A stretch of DNA of 64,000 nucleotides from NCBI RefSeq assembly GCF_036010485.1, contig NZ_CP108568.1:5232501-5296500 (forward strand). Reading direction: 5' to 3'. Both the position numbers and the translations under genes were made by a program. How positions within the stretch are numbered: the stretch's first letter is position 1; every line of letters starts with the position of its first letter. This stretch comes from Streptomyces sp. NBC_01198. GTDB lineage: Bacteria; Actinomycetota; Actinomycetes; Streptomycetales; Streptomycetaceae. The notes under the pieces were generated by a model, which made no database searches, was not told where the DNA came from, and saw nothing but the letters and a program-made list of their open reading frames with translations. This document shows positions 22,601 through 30,448 of the stretch, piece after piece.

Positions 22601-24606
22601 CCATCACCTCCTCCGGCGCCTGGGAGTCGGTGAAGCGGCACTTCCGCGAGATGGGCCACAACACCCAGGAAGAGGACTTCACCGTCGTCGGCATCGGCGA
22701 CATGTCAGGGGACGTGTTCGGCAACGGGATGCTGCTGTCCGAGCACATCCGGCTGCTGGCCGCCTTCGACCACCGGCACATCTTCCTCGACCCCAAGCCG
22801 GACGCGGCGACCTCGTACGCCGAGCGGCGGCGGATGTTCGAGCTGCCGCGCAGCAGCTGGGCCGACTACGACACCTCGCTGATCTCCTCCGGCGGCGGGA
22901 TCTACCCCAGGACGGCCAAGTCGATCCCGGTCAACGCGCAGGTGCGCGCGGCCCTCGGCATCGCGCCGGGCGCGGCCAAGATCACCCCGGCCGAGCTGAT
23001 GAAGGCCATCCTGCAGGCCCCGGTGGACCTGCTGTGGAACGGCGGCATCGGCACCTACGTCAAGGCCTCCACCGAGACGAATCTGGACGTCGGCGACAAG
23101 GCCAACGACGCGATCCGCATCGACGGCTCCGACCTGCGGGCCAAGGTGGTGGGCGAGGGCGGCAACCTGGGCTTCACCCAGCTGGGCCGGATCGAGTTCG
23201 CGCGCTCCGGTGGCCCGGAGGGCGAAGGCGGCCGGATCAACACCGACGCCATCGACAACAGCGCCGGGGTGGACGCCTCCGACCACGAGGTCAACATCAA
23301 GATCCTGCTCAACAGCGTGGTGAGCGAGGGCGATCTGACCGTCAAGCAGCGCAACAGCCTGCTGGCCGAGATGACCCACGAGGTCGGCAACCTGGTGCTG
23401 CGCAACAACTACGCGCAGAATGTGGCGCTCGGCAACAGCATGGCGCAGTCCAACAGCCTGCTGCACGCCCACCAGCGCTTCATCCGGCGGCTGGTGCGTG
23501 ACGGGCACCTGGACCGGGCACTGGAGTTCCTGCCCACCGACCGGCAGATCCGCGAACGGCTCAGCGCCGGACAGGGCCTGAGCCAGCCGGAGATGGCGGT
23601 GATCCTCGCCTACGCCAAGATCACCACGGCCGAGGAGCTGATCCACACCGGGCTCCCCGACGACCCGTATCTGCGCGGGCTGCTGCACGCCTACTTCCCG
23701 GTGCCGCTGCGGGAGCGGTTCGCGTCGCAGATCAACGCCCACGCGCTGCACCGCGAGATCGTCACCACCGTGCTGGTCAACGACACGATCAACACCGGCG
23801 GTACCACCTTCCTGCACCGCTTCCGGGAGGAGATCGGGGCGACCACCGAGGAGATCGTCAGGGCGCACACCGCGGCGCGCACGATCTTCGGGCTCGGCTC
23901 GATCTGGGACGAGGTCGAGGCGCTGGACAACACGGTCGACGCGGCCGTGCAGACCCGGATCCGGCTGCACTCGCGGCGGCTGGTCGAGCGCGCCACCCGC
24001 TGGCTGCTCAACAACCGGTTGCAGCCGCTGCAGATCGCCGAGACCATCGACGACTTCACCGAGGGCGTGGCGGCGGTCTGGTCGCAGCTGCCGAAGCTGC
24101 TGCGGGGCGCGGACCTGGAGTGGTACGAGACGCTGCACGACGAGCTGACCTCCGGCGGGGTCCCCGGGGATCTGGCCGTCCGGGTCGCCGGATTCTCCTC
24201 CGCCTTCCCCGCGTTGGACATCGTGGAGGTCGCCCATCGCAGCGGCAAGGAGCCGCTCGACGTCGCCGAGATCTACTTCGACCTCGCCGACCGGCTGCAG
24301 ATCACCCAGCTGCTCGACCGGATCATCCTGCTGCCGCGCGCCGACCGCTGGCAGTCGATGGCCCGGGCCGCGATCCGCGAGGACCTCTTCGCGGCGCACG
24401 CGGCGCTGACCGCGGATGTGCTCGGGGCCAGTGACGAGGCGGCGACGCCGGAACAGCGCTACCACGCCTGGGAGGAGCAGAACGCCGGCCTGATCGGGCG
24501 GGCCCGGACGACGCTGGAGGAGATCCAGGGGGCCGAGGAGTTCGACCTGGCCAGCCTGTCGGTGGCGATGCGGACGTTCAGGACGCTGCTGCGCACGCAT
24601 CGCTGA
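19639..24606 (+). CDS. gdh: NAD-specific glutamate dehydrogenase, 180-kDa class
   Basis: 1655 residues, the size of the large NAD-GDH class first described from Streptomyces clavuligerus. It oxidatively deaminates glutamate to 2-oxoglutarate and ammonia, a catabolic route. A long N-terminal region carrying ACT-like regulatory domains (about 30-700) precedes the catalytic core: GGLRWSDRREDFRTEVLG near 847-864, KNTVIVPVGAKGGFVGKRLP just after, and GIGDMSGDVFGNGMLLS near 1017-1033 in the nucleotide-binding region. The C-terminal helical domain runs to the end. The ATG at 19639 is preceded by CAGAGGAC, an acceptable ribosome site. Intergenic 19351-19638 upstream holds the candidate promoter and possible leader peptide. 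A large hairpin and tandem repeats follow the stop. Confidence 0.96.
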   Translation: MQTKLDETKAERLEQAARVGENSQKGRLPGQGLDAEAMTAFLQRYYLHSAPEDVVDRDPDDIFGAALSHYRLAEVRPQGTANVRVHTPSVEENGWQCSHTVVEVVTDDMPFLVDSVTNALTQANRAIHVVVHPQFTVRRDVTGKLLEVMTTVPELGDAGGDGTLPHDMLVESWIHVEIDRETDRADLKEITADLRRVLSDVRESVEDWAKMRQAAQSIADELAADPPPLPAQETGEALELLRWLDGDHFTYLGFREYELTSETADDGSPEDVLVAVPGTGLGILRSDPQHPQADSTHPGHPNSPSFSRLPADARAKAREHKLLILTKANSRSTVHRPSYLDYVGVKKFDADGNVVGERRFLGLFSSAAYTESVRRVPVVRRKVEEVLEGAGFSADSHDGRDLLQILETYPRDELFQTPVDELRSIATSVLYLQERRKLRLFLRQDEYGRYFSALVYLPRDRYTTAVRLRLTNILQEELGGHSADFTAWNTESVLSRLHFVIRIDAGGSLRDLDDADVERIESRLSDATRSWADGFAEALTSECGEERSAELVRRYGQAFPDGYRADFPPRVAVADLQHFEELGADDFTLSLYEPVGAAPEERRFKIYRTGAPVSLSAVLPVLQRLGVEVVDERPYELRRSDRSRVWVYDFGLRIDPALGDLGDDARERFQEAFAATWTDRAENDGFNSLVLRAGLDWRQAMVLRAYAKYLRQAGSTFSQDYMEDTLRTNVHTTRLLVNLFQARLSPDHQRAGSELTDGILEELDGALDSVASLDEDRILRSFLSLIKATLRTNYFQRAQDGRPHRYLSMKFDPQAIAELPAPRPAYEIWVYSPRVEGVHLRFGKVARGGLRWSDRREDFRTEVLGLVKAQMVKNTVIVPVGAKGGFVGKRLPDPAADRDAWLAEGIACYKTFISGLLDITDNLVGGEVVPPRDVVRHDEDDTYLVVAADKGTASFSDIANEVAVSYGFWLGDAFASGGSVGYDHKKMAITSSGAWESVKRHFREMGHNTQEEDFTVVGIGDMSGDVFGNGMLLSEHIRLLAAFDHRHIFLDPKPDAATSYAERRRMFELPRSSWADYDTSLISSGGGIYPRTAKSIPVNAQVRAALGIAPGAAKITPAELMKAILQAPVDLLWNGGIGTYVKASTETNLDVGDKANDAIRIDGSDLRAKVVGEGGNLGFTQLGRIEFARSGGPEGEGGRINTDAIDNSAGVDASDHEVNIKILLNSVVSEGDLTVKQRNSLLAEMTHEVGNLVLRNNYAQNVALGNSMAQSNSLLHAHQRFIRRLVRDGHLDRALEFLPTDRQIRERLSAGQGLSQPEMAVILAYAKITTAEELIHTGLPDDPYLRGLLHAYFPVPLRERFASQINAHALHREIVTTVLVNDTINTGGTTFLHRFREEIGATTEEIVRAHTAARTIFGLGSIWDEVEALDNTVDAAVQTRIRLHSRRLVERATRWLLNNRLQPLQIAETIDDFTEGVAAVWSQLPKLLRGADLEWYETLHDELTSGGVPGDLAVRVAGFSSAFPALDIVEVAHRSGKEPLDVAEIYFDLADRLQITQLLDRIILLPRADRWQSMARAAIREDLFAAHAALTADVLGASDEAATPEQRYHAWEEQNAGLIGRARTTLEEIQGAEEFDLASLSVAMRTFRTLLRTHR

Positions 24607-24626
24607 GCCGAGCGGTACGGGCGGGC

Positions 24627-24673
24627 GGCACGTTCGGTGGCGCCCGCCCACGGCGGCCGGCACCGAACGTGCC
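24627..24673 (+). terminator. Hairpin after the glutamate dehydrogenase gene
   Basis: GGCACGTTCGGTG (24627-24639) pairs perfectly with CACCGAACGTGCC (24661-24673); the flanking GGGCGGGC and CCGCCCGCCC extend the stem with a small bulge. It sits 20 bases after the stop, between convergent genes. Confidence 0.65.
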
Positions 24674-24740
24674 GACCGCCCGCCCGCCCGCCGACCGACC
24701 GCCCGCCCGCCGACCGACCGCCCGCCCGCCGACCGCCCGA
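24674..24740. repeat. 19-bp GC-rich tandem repeat, three copies
   Basis: Units of the form GACCGACCGCCCGCCCGCC occur three times head to tail (first copy GACCGCCCGCCCGCCCGCC at 24674), with a partial fourth. It lies between the gdh hairpin and the stop of the convergent membrane-protein gene. Noncoding, probably slippage-derived. Confidence 0.8.
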
Positions 24741-24760
24741 GCCGGGCCCCCCGGTGACGC

Positions 24761-26266
24761 CTAGTGCGTGAGCCGGAAGAGCTGTTCGCCGGTGCGGGGG
24801 GACGTGGCGACCAGGGTCGCCGGGCTGGGGGCGGCGGTGGCCGGCGGCAGCAGGAGCCAGCCGGCGCCGTACCGGCGGGCGATGGCGGCGCGGCGGGCGG
24901 CGGGGGTGGCCGGGGAGAAGTACGCGGCCGTCTCGGACCAGCGGCGGGTGCGGTCGGCGGCCGGGGTGGAGGGGTCGGGCCAGGTGGGGGCGACGAGGTA
25001 GAGCCCGTAGGCGGGGAGCACGTGCATCGGGACCGAGGCGTCGGTCAGCACGACCGCGCCGACCGGGACGCGGTCGGCGACCCAGCGGTAGTCCGGCCAG
25101 CGCTGCGGGTGGCCGGTCGCCACCGGCAGCCAGCGCTGCGGGACGACCGAGCCGATCTGCGCGACCAGCGCGAAGCACAGCGCGACCGCCGAGAGCGGGG
25201 CGAGCACCGCACGCAACCGCGTCCAGGGCGGGACCGAGGCCAGCTCCACCGCGAGCGCGAACTGCAACGGCACCAGCAGCAGGGCGAGGACCCGGCCGTA
25301 GGTGTAGTGGCCGCTGAACCAGCCGTACGCGGCGATGGCGCCGTCCGCCGCGAACATCAGCACCAGCGGGTCCCGCCACCGCCGCCGGGCCCGCCAGGCC
25401 AGTGCGGGCACTCCGGTGAGGGCCAGGCCGTACCACTGCCAGGGGTGGAGGTAGAGCCGGCGGTGCACATGGTCGACGGTGGTGTCGCCGGCCAGCGTGA
25501 AGACGTCGAAGTACGGCCAGGCCGCCGCGGTCGCCAGCGCCGCGACACCGGCCAGCGCCCACAGCCCGCACACCCGCCGGGACCAGCCGCTCTGGCGCCC
25601 GGCGACGGTCGCCGCGATGCCGACGGTCGCCGCCAGCGCGGTGATCGGGTGGATGAGCAGCAGCACCCCGGCCGCCGCGCCGAGCCAGGCGTACTCCCAG
25701 GGGCCGCCGCCCCGCCGGGCCAGCCGGTCGGTCCACGTCCACAGCAGGAAGGCGAACCCGACGGCGAAGGTGCTGGGATACGACGCCCCCCGGGTCAGCG
25801 ACCACACCCCGCAAAAGCCGCTCCACTCCGTGCCCCGCACCCCCCACAGCAGGGTGAAGGCCAGCAGCGCGAAGACCGGCGCCGCCCGCCGGCTGCTCAG
25901 CGTCCTGGCGTAGACGCCGACGCCGAACACCAGCACCGCGAGGTTCACCGGCCCGCACCAGCGCACCACCTGCCATCCGGCGGCGCCGGTCAGCCGGGCG
26001 GTGAGGCCGAGGATGACGATGTAGGGGGAGAAGTACGGGCTGCCGGTGCCCGGCTCGTCGAGCAGCGGGTTGGCCGGGTGCCACGGGTTGTCCCTGACCC
26101 GCTGCACCGCGGAGGCGTGCTGGCCGAAGTCCGAGGCGATGGGGGTGTGCCAGGCGACGACCGCGAGCAGCAGCCAGAAGCCGGTGCCGACCAGGGTGTA
26201 CGGGGTCGGCCGCCAGGTCAGCGCGCGGGTCCTGGTCCACGGCGCGACCCGCGCCTCGCCCGTCAC
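24761..26266 (-). CDS. Polytopic membrane protein, possible GT-C type glycosyltransferase
   Basis: 501 residues with about ten hydrophobic segments. The first extracytoplasmic loop contains SDFGQHASAVQRVRDNP and a later loop DEPGTGSPYFSPY. The acidic first loop after TM1 is the usual place for catalytic Asp in GT-C enzymes using lipid-linked sugars. The C-terminal stretch after the last span (about 385-501) is soluble. I do not recognise a named family with certainty. The GTG start overlaps the stop of the preceding gene by four bases (GTGA), so the two are coupled. By location at the edge of the rhamnose/teichoic locus it may add or polymerise sugars; that is inference. Confidence 0.72.
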   Translation of the reverse strand: MTGEARVAPWTRTRALTWRPTPYTLVGTGFWLLLAVVAWHTPIASDFGQHASAVQRVRDNPWHPANPLLDEPGTGSPYFSPYIVILGLTARLTGAAGWQVVRWCGPVNLAVLVFGVGVYARTLSSRRAAPVFALLAFTLLWGVRGTEWSGFCGVWSLTRGASYPSTFAVGFAFLLWTWTDRLARRGGGPWEYAWLGAAAGVLLLIHPITALAATVGIAATVAGRQSGWSRRVCGLWALAGVAALATAAAWPYFDVFTLAGDTTVDHVHRRLYLHPWQWYGLALTGVPALAWRARRRWRDPLVLMFAADGAIAAYGWFSGHYTYGRVLALLLVPLQFALAVELASVPPWTRLRAVLAPLSAVALCFALVAQIGSVVPQRWLPVATGHPQRWPDYRWVADRVPVGAVVLTDASVPMHVLPAYGLYLVAPTWPDPSTPAADRTRRWSETAAYFSPATPAARRAAIARRYGAGWLLLPPATAAPSPATLVATSPRTGEQLFRLTH

Positions 26267-27789
26267 GCGGCGGCGCCCGAGCGCGGCGGGGCGGAGCGGT
26301 CGGCCCGGCGCACCGATCTGCGGGACTCCCCGCCGCCCGGTGGCCGGTCGGCGGGGTGGGCCGCGGTGAGCAGCGGCGCCGCGAGGAAGCCCAGCAGCAC
26401 GGGTGCCGCCATGTAGCGGAACAGCCCGGCCGGGGAGGCGACCAGCACCGCGACCTGCAGCCCGGCCGTGGTCGCGGCCAGGGCGAGCGCGGCCCGCAGC
26501 GGCCGGCGCCGCACCAGCCGCAGCACGATCAGATAGGTGGCCCAGCACCACAGCGAGCCGGTCCACAGGAACCAGGTCAGCTCGGGCGTGCGGGCCGCGG
26601 TGTAGGCCCACACGCCGGCCCGGTGCAGGAAGGCGGACGGCGGGTCGGTGCGCAGCGCGGGCAGGAACTGGCTGTGCTGCATCAGCCCGCCGGGCCGGGA
26701 GTAGCCGAATCGGTCGGGGGGGATGACCGCCGGCTGCACGAAGATGTCGGTGTCGTTGCGCGGCAGCGCCCAGGCGATCCGGCCCCGGCACAGGTGGGCC
26801 GACAGCATCAGGTCGGGCCGCTTGGTGAGCACGTGGCTCCAGACGTCGAGCAGCCTGCCGTTGAGCCGTTCCGCGGCCGGGCGGTCGAAGGGCGGCCCCA
26901 TCAGCGGGTCGACCCAGCCGCAGTTGGAGCCGCCGTGCGACCAGTGCGACAGCGGCGCGACCTTCGACATCACCGCGATGTCGGAGCGGCGGAAGGAGCC
27001 GGGGGCGCGGTGGTAGGCGACCGCGATGTCGGCGTAGTTGAAGGCGTAGTAGGAGCTGGTGCGCGGCTCCTGGATGCCGATCGCCGGGTAGACGCCGAAG
27101 TTGAGGCCGAGCGCCAGCGCGGTCGGGATCAGGGTGGCGGCGCCGATCCGGCGCCAGCGGCGCGGCATCGCGACCAGCAGCACCAGGCCGGCGGTGACCA
27201 CGGCCGGGTAGGTGTTGTTGCGGAAGACCGACAGCCCGGTCATCGCGGCGGCCAGCAGCCACCAGTGCAGGACCGGGCGCTGCCGTACGGCCAGGTGGGC
27301 GCAGGCGCCGAAGGCCAGCACGGCGGCGATGGCGTAGGCGCTGTCCTTCCACACGAAGATGCCGAACGTGCCGGTGGAGGGCACCAGGACCACGGTCAGC
27401 GGCGCGGCGGCCGCCCACCGGCCGCGCACCCCGAGCGCGCGCAGCCCGTGGCAGACGTAGCCGAGCGAGGCGGCCAGCACGACCGTCTGCAACAGCGTCA
27501 GAGCCGCGAGGCCGCCGGTGATCTGCAGCGACAGCCACACCAGGACGTCGTAGGCGACGGCGTGGTCGCTGCGCCAGTGGCCGGTGGTCACCTGCCAGAC
27601 GTAGGTGATGGAGTCGAAGCTCATCAGCCCGGGATAGAAGGCCAGCCACCACAGCAGCAGTACGGCCTCGCAGAGCAGCGCCACCGCGAGCGGCAGCCGG
27701 GCCCGCTCGGGCACCCGGTCCGCGGCGCGGCGCAGCGCCGGGACCGGCGGGAGGAAACGGGCACCGGCGAAGCGGCTGATGGTGGTCAC
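26263..27789 (-). CDS. Polytopic membrane protein of unknown function, GT-C-like
   Basis: 508 residues with about ten to eleven hydrophobic segments. After TM1 comes YPGLMSFDSITYVWQVTTG, then HAVAYDVLVWLSLQITGG; Asp residues in this loop again recall GT-C enzymes. A long extracytoplasmic loop at about 240-380 contains SYYAFNYADIAVAYHR and SHWSHGGSNCGWVDP. The ending is Arg/Pro-rich. The GTG at 27789 follows a weak GGAATCC site; upstream of it the frame is open but not gene-like. The gene is transcribed away from rmlC, with a 222-base divergent region between them, and is coupled by a GTGA overlap to the next membrane-protein gene. Confidence 0.7.
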   Translation of the reverse strand: MTTISRFAGARFLPPVPALRRAADRVPERARLPLAVALLCEAVLLLWWLAFYPGLMSFDSITYVWQVTTGHWRSDHAVAYDVLVWLSLQITGGLAALTLLQTVVLAASLGYVCHGLRALGVRGRWAAAAPLTVVLVPSTGTFGIFVWKDSAYAIAAVLAFGACAHLAVRQRPVLHWWLLAAAMTGLSVFRNNTYPAVVTAGLVLLVAMPRRWRRIGAATLIPTALALGLNFGVYPAIGIQEPRTSSYYAFNYADIAVAYHRAPGSFRRSDIAVMSKVAPLSHWSHGGSNCGWVDPLMGPPFDRPAAERLNGRLLDVWSHVLTKRPDLMLSAHLCRGRIAWALPRNDTDIFVQPAVIPPDRFGYSRPGGLMQHSQFLPALRTDPPSAFLHRAGVWAYTAARTPELTWFLWTGSLWCWATYLIVLRLVRRRPLRAALALAATTAGLQVAVLVASPAGLFRYMAAPVLLGFLAAPLLTAAHPADRPPGGGESRRSVRRADRSAPPRSGAAA

Positions 27790-28011
27790 CGGATTCCAAC
27801 GCCGCCCGCTCGCAAAGGTTTCGCCCCGCGCGGCGGGCGGCTTCCGCACACCACCCGTTCGGCGGACCGTGGCAGTTCGCGGGGTGACCGGCCGCCGCGC
27901 CCGGCGTTGGAGCAGACGCCCGCGGCAGGTGGTGCGAGACCACGCAGCGGGCGTACGCGGCAGCCGCGCCGGCCGGGTCCGGCTCCTGTCCTGAAACTGA
28001 AAGGCACGTTC

Positions 28012-28629
28012 ATGCGCGAAACCCGCATCCCCGGGGCCTGGGTCCACGAGCCCGCCGTCTTCCCCGACGAGCGCGGGCGCTTCCACGAGTGGTTCAGGGG
28101 CGCCGACTTCACCGGCGCCACCGACCAGCCGCTGGACCTGGCACAGGCCAACTGCTCGGTGTCGCGGCGCGGCACGCTGCGCGGGGTGCACTTCGCCGAC
28201 GTGCCGCCCGGGCAGGCGAAGTACGTCACCTGCGTGCGCGGCGCGGTGCTGGACGTCGTGGTGGACGTGCGGACCGGCTCGCCCGCGTACGGGCGGCACG
28301 AGGCCTTCACGCTGGACGACCGGACGCACCGGGCGGTCTATCTGGCCGAAGGCCTCGGGCACGCCTTCCTCGCGCTGACCGACGACGCCACCGTCGTCTA
28401 CCTGTGCTCGCAGGGCTACGCGCCCGGCCGCGAGCGCGCGGTGCACCCGCTTGACCCGGCGCTTGCCATCGGTTGGCCCGCGGACCGCACGCCGCTGCTG
28501 TCGGCGAAGGACGCGGCGGCCCCGTCGCTCGCCGAAGCGGAGCGGGCGGGGCTGCTGCCGGCGTACGCGGACTGCGCGGCCTACTACGAGCGGTTGCGCA
28601 GCGCGGGGAGGGCCACGGCCAGCGCCTGA
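28012..28629 (+). CDS. rmlC: dTDP-4-dehydrorhamnose 3,5-epimerase
   Basis: 205 residues, a single cupin. RmlC epimerises dTDP-4-keto-6-deoxyglucose at C3 and C5, the third step of dTDP-L-rhamnose synthesis. Landmarks are FPDERGRFHEWFRG, the sugar-phosphate Arg and catalytic His60 in RRGTLRGVHF (52-61), DVVVDVRTGSPAYGRH, and YLAEGLGHAFLAL. The ATG at 28012 has AAAGG nine bases upstream. Unlike rmlA, B and D it lies on the plus strand, and its last 46 bases overlap the 3' end of rmlD tail to tail. It is divergent from the membrane-protein gene at 27789. Confidence 0.93.
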   Translation: MRETRIPGAWVHEPAVFPDERGRFHEWFRGADFTGATDQPLDLAQANCSVSRRGTLRGVHFADVPPGQAKYVTCVRGAVLDVVVDVRTGSPAYGRHEAFTLDDRTHRAVYLAEGLGHAFLALTDDATVVYLCSQGYAPGRERAVHPLDPALAIGWPADRTPLLSAKDAAAPSLAEAERAGLLPAYADCAAYYERLRSAGRATASA

Positions 28630-29444
28630 CGCCAGTCGCGGATCGGCTCGATGCCCGCCGCGGCCCAGCCGTCGTGGGCCAGCACGCTGTAGGCGGGCCG
28701 GGGCGCGGGCCGCGGCATCGCGGCGGTCGCGACCCGGCGCACCCGGTCGGGGTCGGCGCCCAGCAGCCGGAAGACCTCGCGGGCCAGGTCGTACCAGCTG
28801 GCCGCGCCCGCGCTGGTGCCGTGGTAGATCCCGGCGGGGGCGTCGCCCGCGCCGAGCGCGACCAGCCGTTCCGCCAGGTCCGCGGCCCAGGTCGGCTGGC
28901 CGTACTGGTCGCCGACCACGTCGACGGTGTCGCGCTCCCGCTCCAGGCGGATCATCGTACGGACGAAGTTCGGCCCGCCGGCCCCGTAGAGCCACCCGGT
29001 GCGCACCACGTACCCGTCGCCGGGCATCAGGTCGAGCACCGCCTGCTCGCCGGCGTACTTGCCGCGGCCGTAGGCGGTCCGCGGGTCGGGGCGGTCGGTC
29101 TCCCGGTACGGGGTCGCCGCGTCGCCGGCGAAGACGTAGTCGGTGGACACGTGCAGCAGCCGGGCGCCGGTCTTCGCGCAGGCCGCCGCCAGATGCCGCG
29201 GGCCCTCGCCGTTGACCCGCAGCGCGGCGGCCTCGGCCGTCTCGGCGTCGTCCACCGCGGTCCAGGCGGCGCAGTTGACCACGACCGAGGGCTCGTGGTC
29301 GTCGAAGACCGCACGGACCGCGTCCTCGTCGGTGATGTCCAGCGCGCACCGGTCCACCCCGACGGCCGCCTCGCCCCCCTCGGCGAGCCGCAGCAGCAGA
29401 TCGCCGGCCAGCATCCCGCCGGCCCCGGTCACCAGCCAGGTCAT
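28584..29444 (-). CDS. rmlD: dTDP-4-dehydrorhamnose reductase
   Basis: 286 residues, normal for RmlD. It performs the final NAD(P)H reduction giving dTDP-L-rhamnose. The Rossmann motif TGAGGMLAG is at 6-14, STDYVF at 100-105 and the catalytic YxxxK as YGRGK at 125-129. The ATG at 29444 overlaps the rmlB stop (ATGA). The C terminus (WRQALAVALPALRNRS) overlaps rmlC by 46 bases on the opposite strand. It is the last gene of the coupled minus-strand set. Confidence 0.94.
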   Translation of the reverse strand: MTWLVTGAGGMLAGDLLLRLAEGGEAAVGVDRCALDITDEDAVRAVFDDHEPSVVVNCAAWTAVDDAETAEAAALRVNGEGPRHLAAACAKTGARLLHVSTDYVFAGDAATPYRETDRPDPRTAYGRGKYAGEQAVLDLMPGDGYVVRTGWLYGAGGPNFVRTMIRLERERDTVDVVGDQYGQPTWAADLAERLVALGAGDAPAGIYHGTSAGAASWYDLAREVFRLLGADPDRVRRVATAAMPRPAPRPAYSVLAHDGWAAAGIEPIRDWRQALAVALPALRNRS

Positions 29445-30448
29445 CGCGGACCCACCACCCCGGCCTGGACCGGCAGCAACGGCTCCCACCAGTCGCGGTG
29501 CCGCCGGTACCAGTCCACGGTCGCGGCCAGGCCGGCCGCGAAGTCGACCCGCGGGGCGTACCCCAGCTCGGCGGCGATCTTGCCGCAGTCCACCGAGTAC
29601 CGCAGGTCGTGGCCCTTGCGGTCGGGCACCTCCTGGACCAGGTCCCAGCCGGCGCCGCAGGCGTCGAGCAGCAGCCCGGTCAGCTCGCGGTTAGTCAGCT
29701 CGGTGCCGCCGCCGATGTTGTAGACCTCGCCGGGCCGGCCGCCACGCCGCACCAGCTCGATGCCGTGGACGTGGTCGCTGACGTGCAGCCAGTCGCGCAT
29801 CTGGCGGCCGTCGCCGTACAGCGGCACCGGGCGGCCCCCGAACAGCCGGGTCAGGAACAGCGGGATCAGCTTCTCAGGGAACTGCCGCGGCCCGTAGTTG
29901 TTGGAGCACCGGGTGATCCTGACGTCCAGGCCGTGGGTGCGGTGCTGGGCCAGCGCCAGCAGGTCGGCGGACGCCTTGGAGGCGGCATAGGGGGAGTTGG
30001 GGCGCAGCGGGTCGGTCTCCGGCCAGGAGCCGGCCTCGATCGACCCGTAGACCTCGTCGGTGGACACCTGCACGAAGACCGCGACGCCGTGCCGTACGGC
30101 CGCGTCAAGCAGCGTGTGCGTACCGGTCACGTTGGTGGTGACGAAGTCGGCGGCACCCGCGATGGAGCGGTCCACATGGGTCTCGGCGGCCAGGTGCACC
30201 ACCTGGTCGTGCCGGGCGAGCAGCCGGTCGACCAGCGTGGCGTCCCGGATGTCGCCGTGCACGAAGGAGAAGCGCGGGTCGCTGCGCACCGGGTCGAGGT
30301 TGGCGGGGCAGCCGGCGTAGGTGAGCGCGTCGAGCACGGTCACCTCGACCGGCTCGGCGTCGGACGCCAGCAGCGCGCGGACGTAGTGCGAGCCGATGAA
30401 GCCGGCGCCGCCGGTCACCAGGACGCGGGTGGGGTCAGTGACGGTCAT
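29441..30448 (-). CDS. rmlB: dTDP-glucose 4,6-dehydratase
   Basis: 335 residues, an extended SDR enzyme. NAD-binding TGGAGFIGS is at 12-20; the dehydratase pair Asp131-Glu132 is in VSTDEVYGS; catalytic Tyr154 and Lys158 are in SPYAASKAS; RCSNNYGPRQFPEKLIP follows. It converts dTDP-glucose to dTDP-4-keto-6-deoxyglucose. The start at 30448 is the ATG that overlaps the rmlA stop as ATGA, and it begins the conserved sequence; the frame is open further upstream only inside rmlA. Confidence 0.95.
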   Translation of the reverse strand: MTVTDPTRVLVTGGAGFIGSHYVRALLASDAEPVEVTVLDALTYAGCPANLDPVRSDPRFSFVHGDIRDATLVDRLLARHDQVVHLAAETHVDRSIAGAADFVTTNVTGTHTLLDAAVRHGVAVFVQVSTDEVYGSIEAGSWPETDPLRPNSPYAASKASADLLALAQHRTHGLDVRITRCSNNYGPRQFPEKLIPLFLTRLFGGRPVPLYGDGRQMRDWLHVSDHVHGIELVRRGGRPGEVYNIGGGTELTNRELTGLLLDACGAGWDLVQEVPDRKGHDLRYSVDCGKIAAELGYAPRVDFAAGLAATVDWYRRHRDWWEPLLPVQAGVVGPR

